The notes: generated by a model from the letters alone, not told the origin. 64,000 nt of DNA from Sphingomonas sp. (GCA_017304655.1 JAFKLY010000005.1:124001-188000); one strand, 5' to 3'. Numbered from the stretch's first letter, positions 16,297 through 26,162 are shown. Numbers and translations are program-made.

Positions 16297-19161
16297 GTGA
16301 CCAATCGCCGTTGTCCGCAAGGTGCGAGCCTGCTCGCGCTCGCGCTGATGCTTACCTTGCCCTGCGCTGCCAATGCGCAGGAGACCGCGCCCGCCGGAGC
16401 TGACGGCGCTGCCACAGCGGCCGCCGAAGACGCAGCCGCGGCTGAGACGAGCGACATCGTCGTCACCGGATCGCGCATTGCCCGCGCAGGCTTCTCGGCG
16501 CCGACGCCGGTGACGGTGCTTGGCACGGAGCGGTTGCAGAATTCCGCCGCCTCCTCCGTGGGCGACGCAATCCAGCAATTGCCTTCGGTCCTCCCCTCCA
16601 CATCGGCCACCACGGCCGGCGTCACCGTGGGTGCTGGTGGCTATCGCACGATCAACCTGCGTGGTCTCGGCGCGCCGCGTACCCTGGTGCTGGTGGACGG
16701 CCACCGCTTCATCGGCAGCACGTCCGAGGGCACGGTCGATACCAACCTGATCCCCAGCGTGCTCGTCGAGCGCGTCGAGGTGGTGACCGGCGGCGCATCG
16801 GCGGCCTATGGCTCGGACGCGGTTGCCGGCGTCGTCAACTTCATCCTCAACAAGAAGCTCGACGGCATCCGGCTCAATCTCCAGTCCGGCATCTCGCAGG
16901 ACGGGGACGATCGTGACGTCATGATCTCCGGCGCATTCGGCACCGGCTTTGCGGGCGGGCGCGGCCACATCGTCATCGGCGCGGAATGGGCGGACAACAA
17001 TGGCGTGGGCAATTGCTATCGCGAGCCGATGCCCAACCGGCGCTTCTGTCAGGAGGAGTGGCAGGTCCTCTCCAACACCACGCCGGGCGTGAACGGCTAT
17101 CCGGCCTACTACATCTCCGACAATGTCCACACCGGCCTGCTCGCGCAGGGCGGCGTCATCAACAGCGGCCCATTGCGCGGCAACCAGTTCAATGCCGCCG
17201 GCGAGCTCGTGCCATTCAACTACGGCATTTTGCAGGGCCTGTTCATGGGCGGTGGCAGCGGCGAGTTCGAGAACCCGTTCCGCACCGCCGGCGCCATCAA
17301 GGTGCCGGTCGAGCGCCTCGCGACCTATGCGCATGCGGACTATGAGTTCACCGACACGCTGAAGGGCTTTGTCGACGCCTCATACGGCCGGGTGAACGTG
17401 ATCACGCAGGCCGCGCAGATCCGCGATACCGCGCTGGTGATCCAGCGGACCAACCCGTTCCTCACCCCGGCAACGGTGGCGCGGATGACCGCGCTCAACC
17501 TGCAGACCATCACCATCGGCCGCGCGGGCGACGATCTGGGTTTTGCCATGGGCGACACGACGGTGGAGACATGGCGCGGCGTTGCCGGGCTGGAAGGTCG
17601 CCTGTCCGACCGGATCAAGTGGGACGTCTATTATCAATATGGCCGCACCGACTTCTCCCAGTCGGTGAGCAACAACCGCATCGGCGCCAATTTCACCCGC
17701 GCGATCGACGCGGTGCGCGATCCGGTGAGCGGCAACATCGTCTGCCGCTCGACGCTGAGCGCTGATCCCGCCGTGCGCGCGGCGGCGGCGGGCTGCGTGC
17801 CGCTCAACATCATCGGCGCGAACCGCTTCTCGCCCGAAGCCAAGTCCTACAGCTTCGGCACCGCGCTGCAGGAAACCAAGCTGCAGCAGCATGTGTTCGC
17901 CGCGAACCTGAGCGGCGATCTGGCTGAGCTCTGGGCCGGCCCCATCTCCTTCGCGCTCGGCGCCGAGCATCGCCGCGACAGCATCAGCGGCACGACCGAT
18001 CCGATCAGCCAGGCGCTGGGCTTCTATGTGTCCAACGGCACGGCGTTCAGTGCGCCGGTGGTGAAGGTGACCGAGGGCTATCTGGAAGGGCTGGTGCCGC
18101 TGCTGCGCGACGCGCCGCTGGCGCATCACCTCGAGCTGAATGGCGCGGTGCGCTACACCGATTACAGCACCAGCGGCGGCGTGACGACCTGGAAGATCGG
18201 CACGGTCTATGAACCGATCCCGGAAATCCGCTTCCGCGGCACGCGCTCGCGCGACATCCGCGCGCCCAATGTGAGCGAGCTGTTCAGCCCGCAGACCAGC
18301 ACGTTCAGTTCGATCCTCGACCGGCGCACCGGCGTGAACACGCTCACGCCCATCCTGCGCGGCGGCAACCCCAACCTGCGGCCGGAAGTGGCCGACACCT
18401 GGACGGTGGGCGTGGTGCTCCAGCCGCGCAGCTTCCTCAGCGGCCTGCGCATCTCGGTGGATTATTACGACATCAAGATCCGCGACGCGATCGGCACCAT
18501 CGGTGCGCAGACCATCGCCAATCGCTGCTTCGAGGGTGCGACGGAATTCTGCGCCTATCTGACGCTGGATCCGACGACCAACGTCATCCAGCGCGCGAGC
18601 GACCGCTTCCTGAACGTCAACCGGCTCAAGACCCGCGGCCTCGACATCGAGCTGGATTATTCGGTCGACACCGGCAATCTCGGCCGCTGGTCGTTCCGGG
18701 GCCTCGCCACGCGCGTGTTCGACCTCATCACCACGGACAGTGCCGGCTCGGTCGACCGGGCCGGCCAGACCGGCGTGCCGGTCTCCGCGATCCCCGGCAT
18801 TCCGGACTGGACGCTCGACGGCAGCCTGACGCTGGATGCGCACCCGGTCTCGGTGACTTTCCAGGGGCGCTACATCTCGGCCGGCAAATATGACGTGACG
18901 CTCGTCGGCCCCGGGGACCCGGGCTACTCGATCTCGGCGCGCAACAGCATCAACGACAATACGGTCGATGCCTATTTCATCGCCAACCTGTCGGTGCGCT
19001 TCAATGTCGGCCCGGACGATCGCTTCCAGTTCTTCGGCGTGGTCAACAACCTGTTCAACCGCACGCCGCCGCTGGCGCCGGGATCGCAGGGCTACACCAA
19101 TGCCGTGCTGTTCGATCAGGTGCTGCGCACCTTCCGCGCCGGCGTCCGCATCCGGATGTGA
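16297..19161 (+). CDS. TonB-dependent outer-membrane receptor
   Basis: 954 aa from a GTG at 16297, with a signal peptide ending NAQE. An Ala/Glu-rich stretch is followed by the TonB-box-like SDIVVTGSRIARAGFSAPTPV. The plug domain contains INLRGLGAPRTLVLVDGHRF and GGASAAYGSDAVAGVVNFIL, followed by a beta-barrel with RGTRSRDIRAPNVSELFSP and a terminal RTFRAGVRIRM strand. This subclass is expanded in sphingomonads and takes up many non-siderophore compounds. It is embedded between amidohydrolase genes and its stop overlaps the next start, so it probably imports the same substrate across the outer membrane. Confidence 0.93.
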   Translation: MTNRRCPQGASLLALALMLTLPCAANAQETAPAGADGAATAAAEDAAAAETSDIVVTGSRIARAGFSAPTPVTVLGTERLQNSAASSVGDAIQQLPSVLPSTSATTAGVTVGAGGYRTINLRGLGAPRTLVLVDGHRFIGSTSEGTVDTNLIPSVLVERVEVVTGGASAAYGSDAVAGVVNFILNKKLDGIRLNLQSGISQDGDDRDVMISGAFGTGFAGGRGHIVIGAEWADNNGVGNCYREPMPNRRFCQEEWQVLSNTTPGVNGYPAYYISDNVHTGLLAQGGVINSGPLRGNQFNAAGELVPFNYGILQGLFMGGGSGEFENPFRTAGAIKVPVERLATYAHADYEFTDTLKGFVDASYGRVNVITQAAQIRDTALVIQRTNPFLTPATVARMTALNLQTITIGRAGDDLGFAMGDTTVETWRGVAGLEGRLSDRIKWDVYYQYGRTDFSQSVSNNRIGANFTRAIDAVRDPVSGNIVCRSTLSADPAVRAAAAGCVPLNIIGANRFSPEAKSYSFGTALQETKLQQHVFAANLSGDLAELWAGPISFALGAEHRRDSISGTTDPISQALGFYVSNGTAFSAPVVKVTEGYLEGLVPLLRDAPLAHHLELNGAVRYTDYSTSGGVTTWKIGTVYEPIPEIRFRGTRSRDIRAPNVSELFSPQTSTFSSILDRRTGVNTLTPILRGGNPNLRPEVADTWTVGVVLQPRSFLSGLRISVDYYDIKIRDAIGTIGAQTIANRCFEGATEFCAYLTLDPTTNVIQRASDRFLNVNRLKTRGLDIELDYSVDTGNLGRWSFRGLATRVFDLITTDSAGSVDRAGQTGVPVSAIPGIPDWTLDGSLTLDAHPVSVTFQGRYISAGKYDVTLVGPGDPGYSISARNSINDNTVDAYFIANLSVRFNVGPDDRFQFFGVVNNLFNRTPPLAPGSQGYTNAVLFDQVLRTFRAGVRIRM

Positions 19162-20177
19162 CCTTGCGCCGGATCGCGACCGAGGAGGCCTTCGCCACCC
19201 CGGATCAGCTCGCGGCCTACCGTCTGCTCGGCGAGAGCGGATGGCGGGACCCGGACGTGCTGTTCTGGCGCAATGTGGTGGCCGGCCAGTTCGACGATAT
19301 CGTCGAGAAGCTGCTCGACCTGGGCGAGGGGCGCATCGCGGCGATGGACCGGCATGGGGTGGACGTGCAGCTGCTCGCCCTCACCTCGCCGGGCGTGCAG
19401 CTCTTCGCCCCGGCGCGGGCCAGCGAAATGGCGCGGGCCAGCAATGATCTGCTGGCCCAGGCCATCGCCCGCCATCCGGGGCGCTTTGCCGGCATGGCCA
19501 CCATCGCGCCGCACGATCCCGCCGGGGCCGTGCGCGAGATGGCGCGGGCGAAGGACGCGCTGGGCTTCAACGCCATCGTCGTGAACAGCCACACCGACGG
19601 GCGCTATCTGGACGAGGAAGCCTTCTGGCCGGTGCTGGAAGCGGCCGAGGCGATGGACCTGCCGATCTACATCCATCCCCGCTCGCTGCCGCAGCAGGCC
19701 GCCACCGCTTATGGCGCGCTCCAGCTCAATGGCGGCATCTGGGGCTATGCCGCCGAGACCGGCCTGCACGCGATGCGGCTCATCATGAGCGGGGTGCTCG
19801 GGCGGTTCCCCAATCTCAAGATCGTGCTCGGCCATCTGGGCGAAGGGCTGCCCTGGTGGCTCTACCGGCTGGATTATATGTACGATCTCCAGTCCCGCCG
19901 CTTGCCGCGCGAGTCCAATCGCAAGCCGAGCGACTATGTGCGCCAGAATTTCTGGATCACCACCAGCGGCATGAACGATGCCGATGCGCTGCGCTTCTGC
20001 CTCGCCAAGCTGGGCACCGAGCGCATCCTCTGGGCAGTGGACTATCCCTATCAGGACGCTGGCGAGGCCGTGGCCTTCCTCGACGCGATGGACCTGCCGC
20101 GCGCGGACAAGGCCGCGATCTTCGGCGGCAATGCCGAGCGCCTGTTCCGCATCCCCCGCCAGGAGAGCATCGCATGA
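19158..20177 (+). CDS. Amidohydrolase-2 family protein, LigW-like decarboxylase paralogue 1
   Basis: 339 aa from a GTG (19158) that overlaps the receptor stop by 4 nt (GTGA), giving translational coupling. Motifs: RRIATEEAFATPDQ at the N-terminus, LLALTSPGVQLF, VNSHTDGRYLDEEAFW, IYIHPRSLPQ, IVLGHLGEGLPWW, FWITTSGMNDADALRFC and WAVDYPYQ. The metal-binding Glu, His and Asp of LigW-type decarboxylases are in place. It resembles the next gene over its full length, so the two arose by tandem duplication. Predicted cytosolic aromatic-carboxylate decarboxylase or hydrolase; the substrate cannot be read from sequence. Confidence 0.84.
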   Translation: MTLRRIATEEAFATPDQLAAYRLLGESGWRDPDVLFWRNVVAGQFDDIVEKLLDLGEGRIAAMDRHGVDVQLLALTSPGVQLFAPARASEMARASNDLLAQAIARHPGRFAGMATIAPHDPAGAVREMARAKDALGFNAIVVNSHTDGRYLDEEAFWPVLEAAEAMDLPIYIHPRSLPQQAATAYGALQLNGGIWGYAAETGLHAMRLIMSGVLGRFPNLKIVLGHLGEGLPWWLYRLDYMYDLQSRRLPRESNRKPSDYVRQNFWITTSGMNDADALRFCLAKLGTERILWAVDYPYQDAGEAVAFLDAMDLPRADKAAIFGGNAERLFRIPRQESIA

Positions 20178-21193
20178 CCCGCACCCGTCGCATCGCCACC
20201 GAGGAAGCCTTTGCGACAGCCGAGCAGATGCAGGCGATCGAGCGGGTCATCGCCGGCGGGCAGCGCGACGCGGATTCGCCCTTCTGGAGCATGATGGCGC
20301 GGGGCCAGTCCCCCTTTGCCCAGCGTGTGATGCGGCAATTGCTCGATGTGGAAGGCGAGCGGCTGGAGATCATGGATGCCTATGGTGTCGACATGCATGT
20401 GCTCTCGCTGACCTCACCGGGCGTGCAGACGCTGCCGGCCGATGACGCGGTGAGCATGGCGCGGCGCAGCAACGATCTGCTGGCGGCGGTGATCGAACGG
20501 CATCCCGCGCGCTTCGCCGGCCTCGCCACGATCGCGCCGCAAGCGCCCAAGGACGCCGCACGCGAAATCGAGCGGGCGGTCACGCAGCTTGGCTTCAATG
20601 GCGTCATGATCAATGCGCACACAAACGACGCCTATCTCGACGAAGAACAGTTCCTGCCGATCTTCGAAGCGGCGAGCGCGCTGGGCACGCCGATCTACAT
20701 TCACCCGCGGGCGCCCTCGTCCGGCATGGCGCAGCCCTATCTCAAATATGGGCTGGAGACGGCGATCTGGGGCTATGGCGCGGAAACCGGCCTGCATGCC
20801 GTGCGCCTGCTGGTCAGCGGCCTGTTCGATCGCTTTCCAACGCTCAAGATCATTCTCGGCCATATGGGCGAAGGCATTCCCTTCTGGCTCTGGCGCCTCG
20901 ACTATATGCACCGCCACGGCTCCGGCCGCCCGGCGCTGGAGCGGACGATCACCGATTACTTCCGGGATAATTTCGTGATTACGACCAGCGGGATGCACGG
21001 GCCGGAAGCGCTGCGCTTCTGCATCGAGCTGCTCGGCTCGACCAACATCATGTGGGCGATCGACTATCCCTATCAGGAGACGCCCGGCGCGGTGGATTTC
21101 CTGCAAACGGTCGAGATCGCCGAGGCGGATCGGGCGAACATCTTTCATCGCACTGCCGAGCGGGTCTTCGGGATCGCGCCCGTAAACCCCTGA
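20174..21193 (+). CDS. Amidohydrolase-2 family protein, LigW-like decarboxylase paralogue 2
   Basis: 339 aa from the ATG at 20174, overlapping the previous stop by 4 nt (ATGA). The long open frame starting at 19856 belongs to the wrong frame of the previous gene. Motifs parallel paralogue 1: RRIATEEAFATAEQ, LSLTSPGVQTL, INAHTNDAYLDEEQF, IYIHPRAPSSG, IILGHMGEGIPFW, FVITTSGMHGPEALRFC and WAIDYPYQ, with all metal ligands kept. It is the last gene of the arm. Differences in the loop after IYIHP and in the N-terminal 60 residues suggest a different substrate or a subunit partnership with paralogue 1. Confidence 0.84.
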   Translation: MTRTRRIATEEAFATAEQMQAIERVIAGGQRDADSPFWSMMARGQSPFAQRVMRQLLDVEGERLEIMDAYGVDMHVLSLTSPGVQTLPADDAVSMARRSNDLLAAVIERHPARFAGLATIAPQAPKDAAREIERAVTQLGFNGVMINAHTNDAYLDEEQFLPIFEAASALGTPIYIHPRAPSSGMAQPYLKYGLETAIWGYGAETGLHAVRLLVSGLFDRFPTLKIILGHMGEGIPFWLWRLDYMHRHGSGRPALERTITDYFRDNFVITTSGMHGPEALRFCIELLGSTNIMWAIDYPYQETPGAVDFLQTVEIAEADRANIFHRTAERVFGIAPVNP

Positions 21194-21214
21194 GCGCGCA
21201 CGCGCCGCCGCGAC

Positions 21215-21232
21215 TTTACGCAATCCTTATGC
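21215..21232 (+). promoter_or_regulatory. Possible KdpE-type direct repeat upstream of the kdp operon
   Basis: TTTACGC (21215-21221) and CTTATGC (21226-21232) are imperfect heptamer repeats spaced 11 bp, the geometry bound by OmpR/KdpE-class regulators. They lie about 80-90 nt upstream of the first small ORF of the kdp unit. Inference only. Confidence 0.3.
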
Positions 21233-21306
21233 GGGCGCTGCAATTCCCCGTGGAACCTTAACCGCCCCTTCCACCACATCGGCGCCGCGCAATCCTGCGC
21301 TGGAGC

Positions 21307-21600
21307 ATGGCCATGGGGCAATCCATCCAAAGGCTGCGGAGCGGCGAACGCTGGTGGGTGGCCGAGATCGGCCTGCGGGCCTTCGGCCTTGCCCTCCTGG
21401 CGCTTTGCGCGCTCTGCGCCCTGTCCCTCTACCGCTCCGTGCGTCGGCCACCGGCCGATCATGCGCCAGACGCCATCGAGGTCGCCCTCGCGCTCGGCGC
21501 CGTCACCGGCTGGAGCGTCGGCTGGGCGTTCCTCGTCGAAGGCCCCGGCCTGTTCCGGCTCGTGACCGTGCCGAGCCGCCATCGGCGGTTCGACGTGTGA
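21307..21600 (+). CDS. Small membrane protein at the head of the kdp operon
   Basis: 97 aa with two hydrophobic segments (about residues 23-42 and 57-75) and basic ends. Start options are ATG 21307 and ATG 21313 (MGQSIQ). It has no domain I recognise. It is co-directional with kdp, 19 nt before the next tiny ORF, and codon use is like that of its neighbours, so it is likely a real member of the kdp transcript. A role in Kdp assembly or control is only a guess. Confidence 0.6.
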   Translation: MAMGQSIQRLRSGERWWVAEIGLRAFGLALLALCALCALSLYRSVRRPPADHAPDAIEVALALGAVTGWSVGWAFLVEGPGLFRLVTVPSRHRRFDV

Positions 21601-21619
21601 TCCATTGGAGACAACAGCC

Positions 21620-21703
21620 ATGAACGACATCATCTGGCTCGGCGTGCTGGCAGGCCTGTTCCTGCTGACACTCGCCTTCGCGCGCCTGTGCGGCGACGCC
21701 TGA
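21620..21703 (+). CDS. 27-aa hydrophobic micro-protein before kdpF
   Basis: ATG 21620 to TGA 21703 encodes MNDIIWLGVLAGLFLLTLAF followed by ARLCGDA, a single membrane helix with short polar ends. A GGAG motif (21607-21610) lies 9 nt upstream. It sits 11 nt before kdpF. It is too small for most gene finders. It may be a second KdpF-like subunit. Confidence 0.6.
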   Translation: MNDIIWLGVLAGLFLLTLAFARLCGDA

Positions 21704-21714
21704 GGGGCACGGCC

Positions 21715-21804
21715 ATGACCACCCAGCTCATCCTCGCCGGCGCCACCGCGCTCGGCCTCCTCATCTACCTCGTGGCCGTGCTCCTGCGGCCCGAGCGCTT
21801 CTAG
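21715..21804 (+). CDS. kdpF: K+-transporting ATPase subunit KdpF
   Basis: A 29-aa peptide (MTTQLILAGATALGLLIYLV then AVLLRPERF). One membrane helix ends in the KdpF-like Y-L-x-x-x-L-x-x-P-E-x-F pattern. In E. coli this small subunit stabilises the KdpABC complex in the inner membrane. It lies 12 nt upstream of kdpA, the standard place. Confidence 0.85.
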   Translation: MTTQLILAGATALGLLIYLVAVLLRPERF

Positions 21805-21816
21805 AAGGAAACGTCC

Positions 21817-23520
21817 ATGACCATGCAGGGGTGGACACTGATCCTCGTCTTCACCGCCCTCATCGCGGCGCTCGCCAAGCCGATGGGGATGTGGCTGTTC
21901 GCGCTCTATGAAGGGCGCCGGACGCCGCTTCACGCCGTGCTCGGCCCGGTCGAGCGCGGCTTCTACCGGCTGGCCGGCATCGATCCGCAGGCCGAGCAGG
22001 GCTGGCGTCGCTACGCGCTGCACATGCTGGTCTTCCAGCTTGCCGCGCTGCTCCTCACTTACGCCGTCCTGCGCCTGCAGGGCGTGCTGCCGATGAATCC
22101 GCGGGGGCTCCCCGGCATCGGCGCGGACGGCGCGTTCAACACCGCGATCAGCTTCACCACCAACACCAACTGGCAGTGGTATTCCGGCGAGGTCGCGCTG
22201 TCGAACCTCTCGCAGATGCTCGGCCTCACCATCCACAATTTCCTCTCGGCGGCGACCGGCATTGCCGTCGCCTTCGCTCTGTTCCGCGGGTTCGCCCGGC
22301 GGCAGGCAAGCAGCATCGGCAATTTCTGGGCGGATGTGACGCGCATCACGCTGTACCTGCTGCTGCCGCTCTGCCTTGCCTATGCGCTGTTCCTCATCGC
22401 CAGCGGCGTGCCGCAGACCTTCGCGAGCCTGATCGACGCGACCACGCTGGAAGGCGCCAGGCAGCACATCGTCGTCGGGCCGGTTGCGTCGCAGGAAGCG
22501 ATCAAGATGCTCGGCACCAATGGCGGCGGCTTCTTTAACGCCAACAGCGCGCACCCGTTCGAGAATCCCACGGCGCTGACCAATCTGGTGCAGATGCTTT
22601 CCATCTTCGCGATCGGCGTCGGCCTTACCTGGTGCTTCGGCAAGGCGGTGGGCAACACGCGGCAGGGCTGGGCGATCCTCATCGCGATGATGATCCTGTT
22701 CCTCGCCGGCGTCGGCATCGTTTACTGGCAGGAAGCGGCGGGAAACCCGATGCTGCACCAGCTCGGCGTTGCGGGCGGCAATATGGAAGGCAAGGAGGTC
22801 CGCTTCGGCCTCGCCGCCTCCTCCCTGTTCGCCGTCGTCACCACGGCGGCAAGCTGCGGCGCGGTCAACGCCATGCACGACAGCTTCACGGCGCTCGGTG
22901 GCCTGATCCCGCTCTTCAACATCCAGCTTGGCGAGATCGTCGTCGGCGGCGTGGGCGCGGGCATCTATGGCTTCCTGCTCTTCGCGCTGCTCGCGGTGTT
23001 CGTCGCCGGCCTGATGGTCGGGCGCACGCCCGAATATGTCGGCAAGAAGATCGAGGCGCGGGAAGTGAAGCTGGCGGTGCTGGCCATTGCCATGCTGCCG
23101 CTCTGCATCCTGGGGTTGACGGCCCTGTCCGCCGTCATGCCGCAGGGGCTCGCCGGGCCGCTCAACAAGGGGCCGCATGGCTTCACCGAGATTCTCTATG
23201 CGTTCAGCTCGGCGACCGGCAACAATGGCTCGGCCTTTGCGGGCATCACCTCGGGCACGCCCTGGTACAACGGCCTGCTCGGCGTCGCCATGTGGCTGGG
23301 CCGCTTCTTCGTGATCGTGCCGGTGCTGGCCATCGCCGGCAGCCTGGCCGGCAAGAGGTTCACGCCGGAGACGGTCGGCTCCTTCCCGACGACCGGCCCG
23401 CTCTGGGTGGGGCTGCTCCTCGCCATCATCCTGATCGTCGGCGGCCTCACATTCCTTCCCAGCCTCGCGCTCGGCCCCGTCGCGGATCATCTCGCGATGA
23501 CCGGCGGCCAGCTCTTCTGA
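21817..23520 (+). CDS. kdpA: K+-transporting ATPase subunit KdpA
   Basis: 567 aa, the usual length. This is the channel-like, K+-selective subunit of the high-affinity KdpFABC pump. About ten membrane helices are present. Selectivity-filter-like segments: [14 protein letters not shown] (near residue 110), [20 protein letters not shown] (near 230), [11 protein letters not shown] (near 470), and a segment around [21 protein letters not shown] provides the ribosome site. The gene is followed 12 nt later by kdpB. Confidence 0.97.
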   Translation: MTMQGWTLILVFTALIAALAKPMGMWLFALYEGRRTPLHAVLGPVERGFYRLAGIDPQAEQGWRRYALHMLVFQLAALLLTYAVLRLQGVLPMNPRGLPGIGADGAFNTAISFTTNTNWQWYSGEVALSNLSQMLGLTIHNFLSAATGIAVAFALFRGFARRQASSIGNFWADVTRITLYLLLPLCLAYALFLIASGVPQTFASLIDATTLEGARQHIVVGPVASQEAIKMLGTNGGGFFNANSAHPFENPTALTNLVQMLSIFAIGVGLTWCFGKAVGNTRQGWAILIAMMILFLAGVGIVYWQEAAGNPMLHQLGVAGGNMEGKEVRFGLAASSLFAVVTTAASCGAVNAMHDSFTALGGLIPLFNIQLGEIVVGGVGAGIYGFLLFALLAVFVAGLMVGRTPEYVGKKIEAREVKLAVLAIAMLPLCILGLTALSAVMPQGLAGPLNKGPHGFTEILYAFSSATGNNGSAFAGITSGTPWYNGLLGVAMWLGRFFVIVPVLAIAGSLAGKRFTPETVGSFPTTGPLWVGLLLAIILIVGGLTFLPSLALGPVADHLAMTGGQLF

Positions 23521-23532
23521 AGGCAGACAGCC

Positions 23533-25548
23533 ATGACACGCTCAACCTCCATCTTTTCCGCCAGTCTGGTCGTTCCGGCGATTGGCGACGCGTTCCGCAA
23601 GCTCGCGCCCCGCGACCTTGTGAAGAATCCGGTGCTGTTCACGACGGCCGTGGTGGCGCTGCTGCTCACCGTGCTGCTCGTCGCCGGCGGTGGCACACTG
23701 TCGCTCGGCTTCCAGATCCAGCTCATCGTCTGGCTCTGGCTGACCGTGCTCTTCGGCACCTTTGCCGAGGCACTGGCCGAGGGGCGCGGGCGGGCACAGG
23801 CGGCCTCGCTGCGCGCCACCAAGTCCGAGCTGACCGCGCGCCTGCCGGACGGGAAGACCGTGCCCGCCTCGCAGCTCAAGCGCGGCGACATCGTGCTGGT
23901 CGGCACCCATGACCTCATCCCGGCCGATGGCGAGGTGATCGAGGGCGTGGCGTCGGTCAACGAGGCAGCTATTACCGGGGAAAGCGCGCCGGTGATCCGC
24001 GAAGCGGGCGGCGACCGCTCGGCCGTGACGGCGGGCACGCGCGTCATCTCCGATCAGATCAAGGTGCGCATCACGCAGGAGCCGGGGCAGGGCTTCCTCG
24101 ACCGGATGATCGCGCTGGTCGAAGGCGCCGAGCGGCAGAAGACGCCCAATGAGATCGCCCTCACCATCCTGCTCGTCGGCCTCACCATCATCTTCCTCAT
24201 CGCAGTGGCGACGATCCCCGGCTTTGCCAGCTATGCGGGCGGCGAAATCCCCGTCGCGATCCTCGCTGCCCTGCTCATCACGCTCATCCCCACCACGATC
24301 GCGGCCCTGCTCAGCGCCATCGGCATTGCGGGCATGGACCGGCTGGTGCGCTTCAATGTGCTCGCCAAGTCCGGCCGCGCGGTCGAGGCGGCGGGCGACG
24401 TCGACGTGCTGCTGCTCGACAAGACCGGCACCATCACCATCGGCGACCGGCAAGCGAGCGAGTTCCGCCCGGTCACCGGCGTCCCCGTCGCCGAACTGGC
24501 CGAGGCGGCGCTGCTCGCCAGCCTCGCCGACGAGACGCCCGAGGGCCGCTCCATCGTCGCGCTGGCCCGCGCCGGCTTCGGCGTGACGCAGGCCGCGCTT
24601 CCCGATGGGGCGCAGGTCATTCCCTTCACGGCGCAGACGCGCATCTCCGGCGTGCAGATCGCCGGCTCGCTCATCCAGAAGGGGGCGGTGGACTCGGTGT
24701 TCAAGGCCAATCCGGGGGCAGGCAGCAGCCCTTCCGCCGCCGAACTGCGCCGCATCACCGACGAGATTGCCCGCGCGGGCATGACGCCACTCGCCGTGGT
24801 GCGCGACGGGCGCATCCTGGGCGCAGTCGCACTCAAGGACGTCATCAAGGCCGGGGTGCGGGAGCGCTTCGCCGAGCTGCGCCGCATGGGCATCCGCACG
24901 GTGATGATCACCGGCGACAATCCGCTGACGGCGGCGGCCATCGCGGCCGAGGCGGGCGTCGACGATTTCCTCGCCGAGGCGACGCCGGCGGACAAGCTGG
25001 CGCTGATCCGCAAGGAACAGCAGGGCGGCCGGCTGGTGGCGATGTGTGGCGACGGCACCAACGATGCGCCCGCGCTCGCGCAGGCCGATGTCGGCGTGGC
25101 GATGAACACGGGCACCCAGGCCGCGCGCGAGGCCGGCAACATGGTCGATCTCGACAGCGACCCGACCAAGCTCATCGAGATTGTGGGGCTGGGCAAGCAG
25201 CTGCTGATGACGCGCGGCGCGCTCACCACGTTCTCGGTCGCCAATGACGTCGCCAAATATTTCGCGATCATCCCGGCCATGTTCGTGGTGCTCTATCCCG
25301 GCCTTGGCGTGCTCAACGTCATGGGCCTTGCCAGCCCGACCAGTGCCATCCTCTCCGCCATCATCTTTAATGCGCTGATCATCCCGCTGCTCGTGCCGCT
25401 CGCGCTCCGGGGCGTGCACTATCGCCCGATGGGGGCGGGGCCGCTGCTGGCGCGCAATCTCGCGGTCTATGGCCTTGGTGGCCTCGTCGCGCCCTTCATC
25501 GGCATCAAGCTCATCGACCTGGCGGTCGCCGGGCTCGGCCTCGCCTGA
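23533..25548 (+). CDS. kdpB: K+-transporting P-type ATPase subunit KdpB
   Basis: 671 aa. The catalytic P-type ATPase. Visible motifs: actuator TGES (in [13 protein letters not shown]), phosphorylation motif DKTGT with Asp at about residue 296, nucleotide-domain residues, [20 protein letters not shown], and the hinge [20 protein letters not shown]. Hydrophobic helices frame the catalytic domains. It couples ATP hydrolysis to K+ import through KdpA. Confidence 0.97.
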   Translation: MTRSTSIFSASLVVPAIGDAFRKLAPRDLVKNPVLFTTAVVALLLTVLLVAGGGTLSLGFQIQLIVWLWLTVLFGTFAEALAEGRGRAQAASLRATKSELTARLPDGKTVPASQLKRGDIVLVGTHDLIPADGEVIEGVASVNEAAITGESAPVIREAGGDRSAVTAGTRVISDQIKVRITQEPGQGFLDRMIALVEGAERQKTPNEIALTILLVGLTIIFLIAVATIPGFASYAGGEIPVAILAALLITLIPTTIAALLSAIGIAGMDRLVRFNVLAKSGRAVEAAGDVDVLLLDKTGTITIGDRQASEFRPVTGVPVAELAEAALLASLADETPEGRSIVALARAGFGVTQAALPDGAQVIPFTAQTRISGVQIAGSLIQKGAVDSVFKANPGAGSSPSAAELRRITDEIARAGMTPLAVVRDGRILGAVALKDVIKAGVRERFAELRRMGIRTVMITGDNPLTAAAIAAEAGVDDFLAEATPADKLALIRKEQQGGRLVAMCGDGTNDAPALAQADVGVAMNTGTQAAREAGNMVDLDSDPTKLIEIVGLGKQLLMTRGALTTFSVANDVAKYFAIIPAMFVVLYPGLGVLNVMGLASPTSAILSAIIFNALIIPLLVPLALRGVHYRPMGAGPLLARNLAVYGLGGLVAPFIGIKLIDLAVAGLGLA

Positions 25549-25559
25549 GGACAACATCC

Positions 25560-26162
25560 ATGCTCAAGGACATCACTTCCGCCCTGCGCCCCGCGCTTGT
25601 CATGACGCTGCTCTTCGCGCTGTTGCTGGGGCTGGCTTACCCTGCGCTTCTGACCGGCGTCGGCCAGCTGGTCTTCCCCTATCAGGCCAATGGCAGCCTG
25701 ATCCGGCAGGGGGATCGGGTCGTCGGCTCCGAATTGATCGCACAGCGCTTCAGCGGTGCCGGCTATTTCCATCCCCGCCCGTCCGCAGCCGGCGCGGGCT
25801 ATGAGGCCGACAACAGCTATGGCTCCAACCTTGGCCCGACCAGCCAGGCGCTGCACGACCGGGTGAAGGCCGACCTCGCAACGCTCGGGACATCACCAGA
25901 CGCTCCTCACGTCCCGCCTGCCGATCTGGTGACGACCTCCGCCTCGGGGCTCGACCCCCATGTCAGTCCCGAGGCGGCCTTGTTCCAGGTCGATCGCGTG
26001 GCGAAGGCGCGCGGTCTCCCGACGGCGCAGGTCCGCGCGCTGGTCGCCGGCCAGACCGAGCGGCCTCTGCTCGGCATCCTCGGCGAACCGCGCGTCAATG
26101 TGCTGATGCTCAACAGGACACTCGATACTTTGACGGCAAAAACCGCTACCAAGGCGCCGTGA
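25560..26162 (+). CDS. kdpC: K+-transporting ATPase subunit KdpC
   Basis: 200 aa. One N-terminal membrane helix (residues 10-32) is followed by a periplasmic domain with the KdpC blocks GSELIAQRFSGAGYFHPRPS, NSYGSNLGPTSQAL and TTSASGLDPHVSPEAALFQV, and ends LGEPRVNVLMLN. The stop overlaps the kdpD start (GTGA). Confidence 0.96.
   Translation: MLKDITSALRPALVMTLLFALLLGLAYPALLTGVGQLVFPYQANGSLIRQGDRVVGSELIAQRFSGAGYFHPRPSAAGAGYEADNSYGSNLGPTSQALHDRVKADLATLGTSPDAPHVPPADLVTTSASGLDPHVSPEAALFQVDRVAKARGLPTAQVRALVAGQTERPLLGILGEPRVNVLMLNRTLDTLTAKTATKAP

Noticed and set aside
14428..17334. 968-codon open frame on the minus strand
   Set aside because: It lies antisense to marR, the Tat amidohydrolase and the TonB receptor. 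Its His/Arg/Ala-rich translation is typical of GC-rich antisense frames and has no domain.
21145..23490. 781-codon open frame on the minus strand
   Set aside because: It is antisense to kdpA and the small kdp ORFs, and has low-complexity composition.
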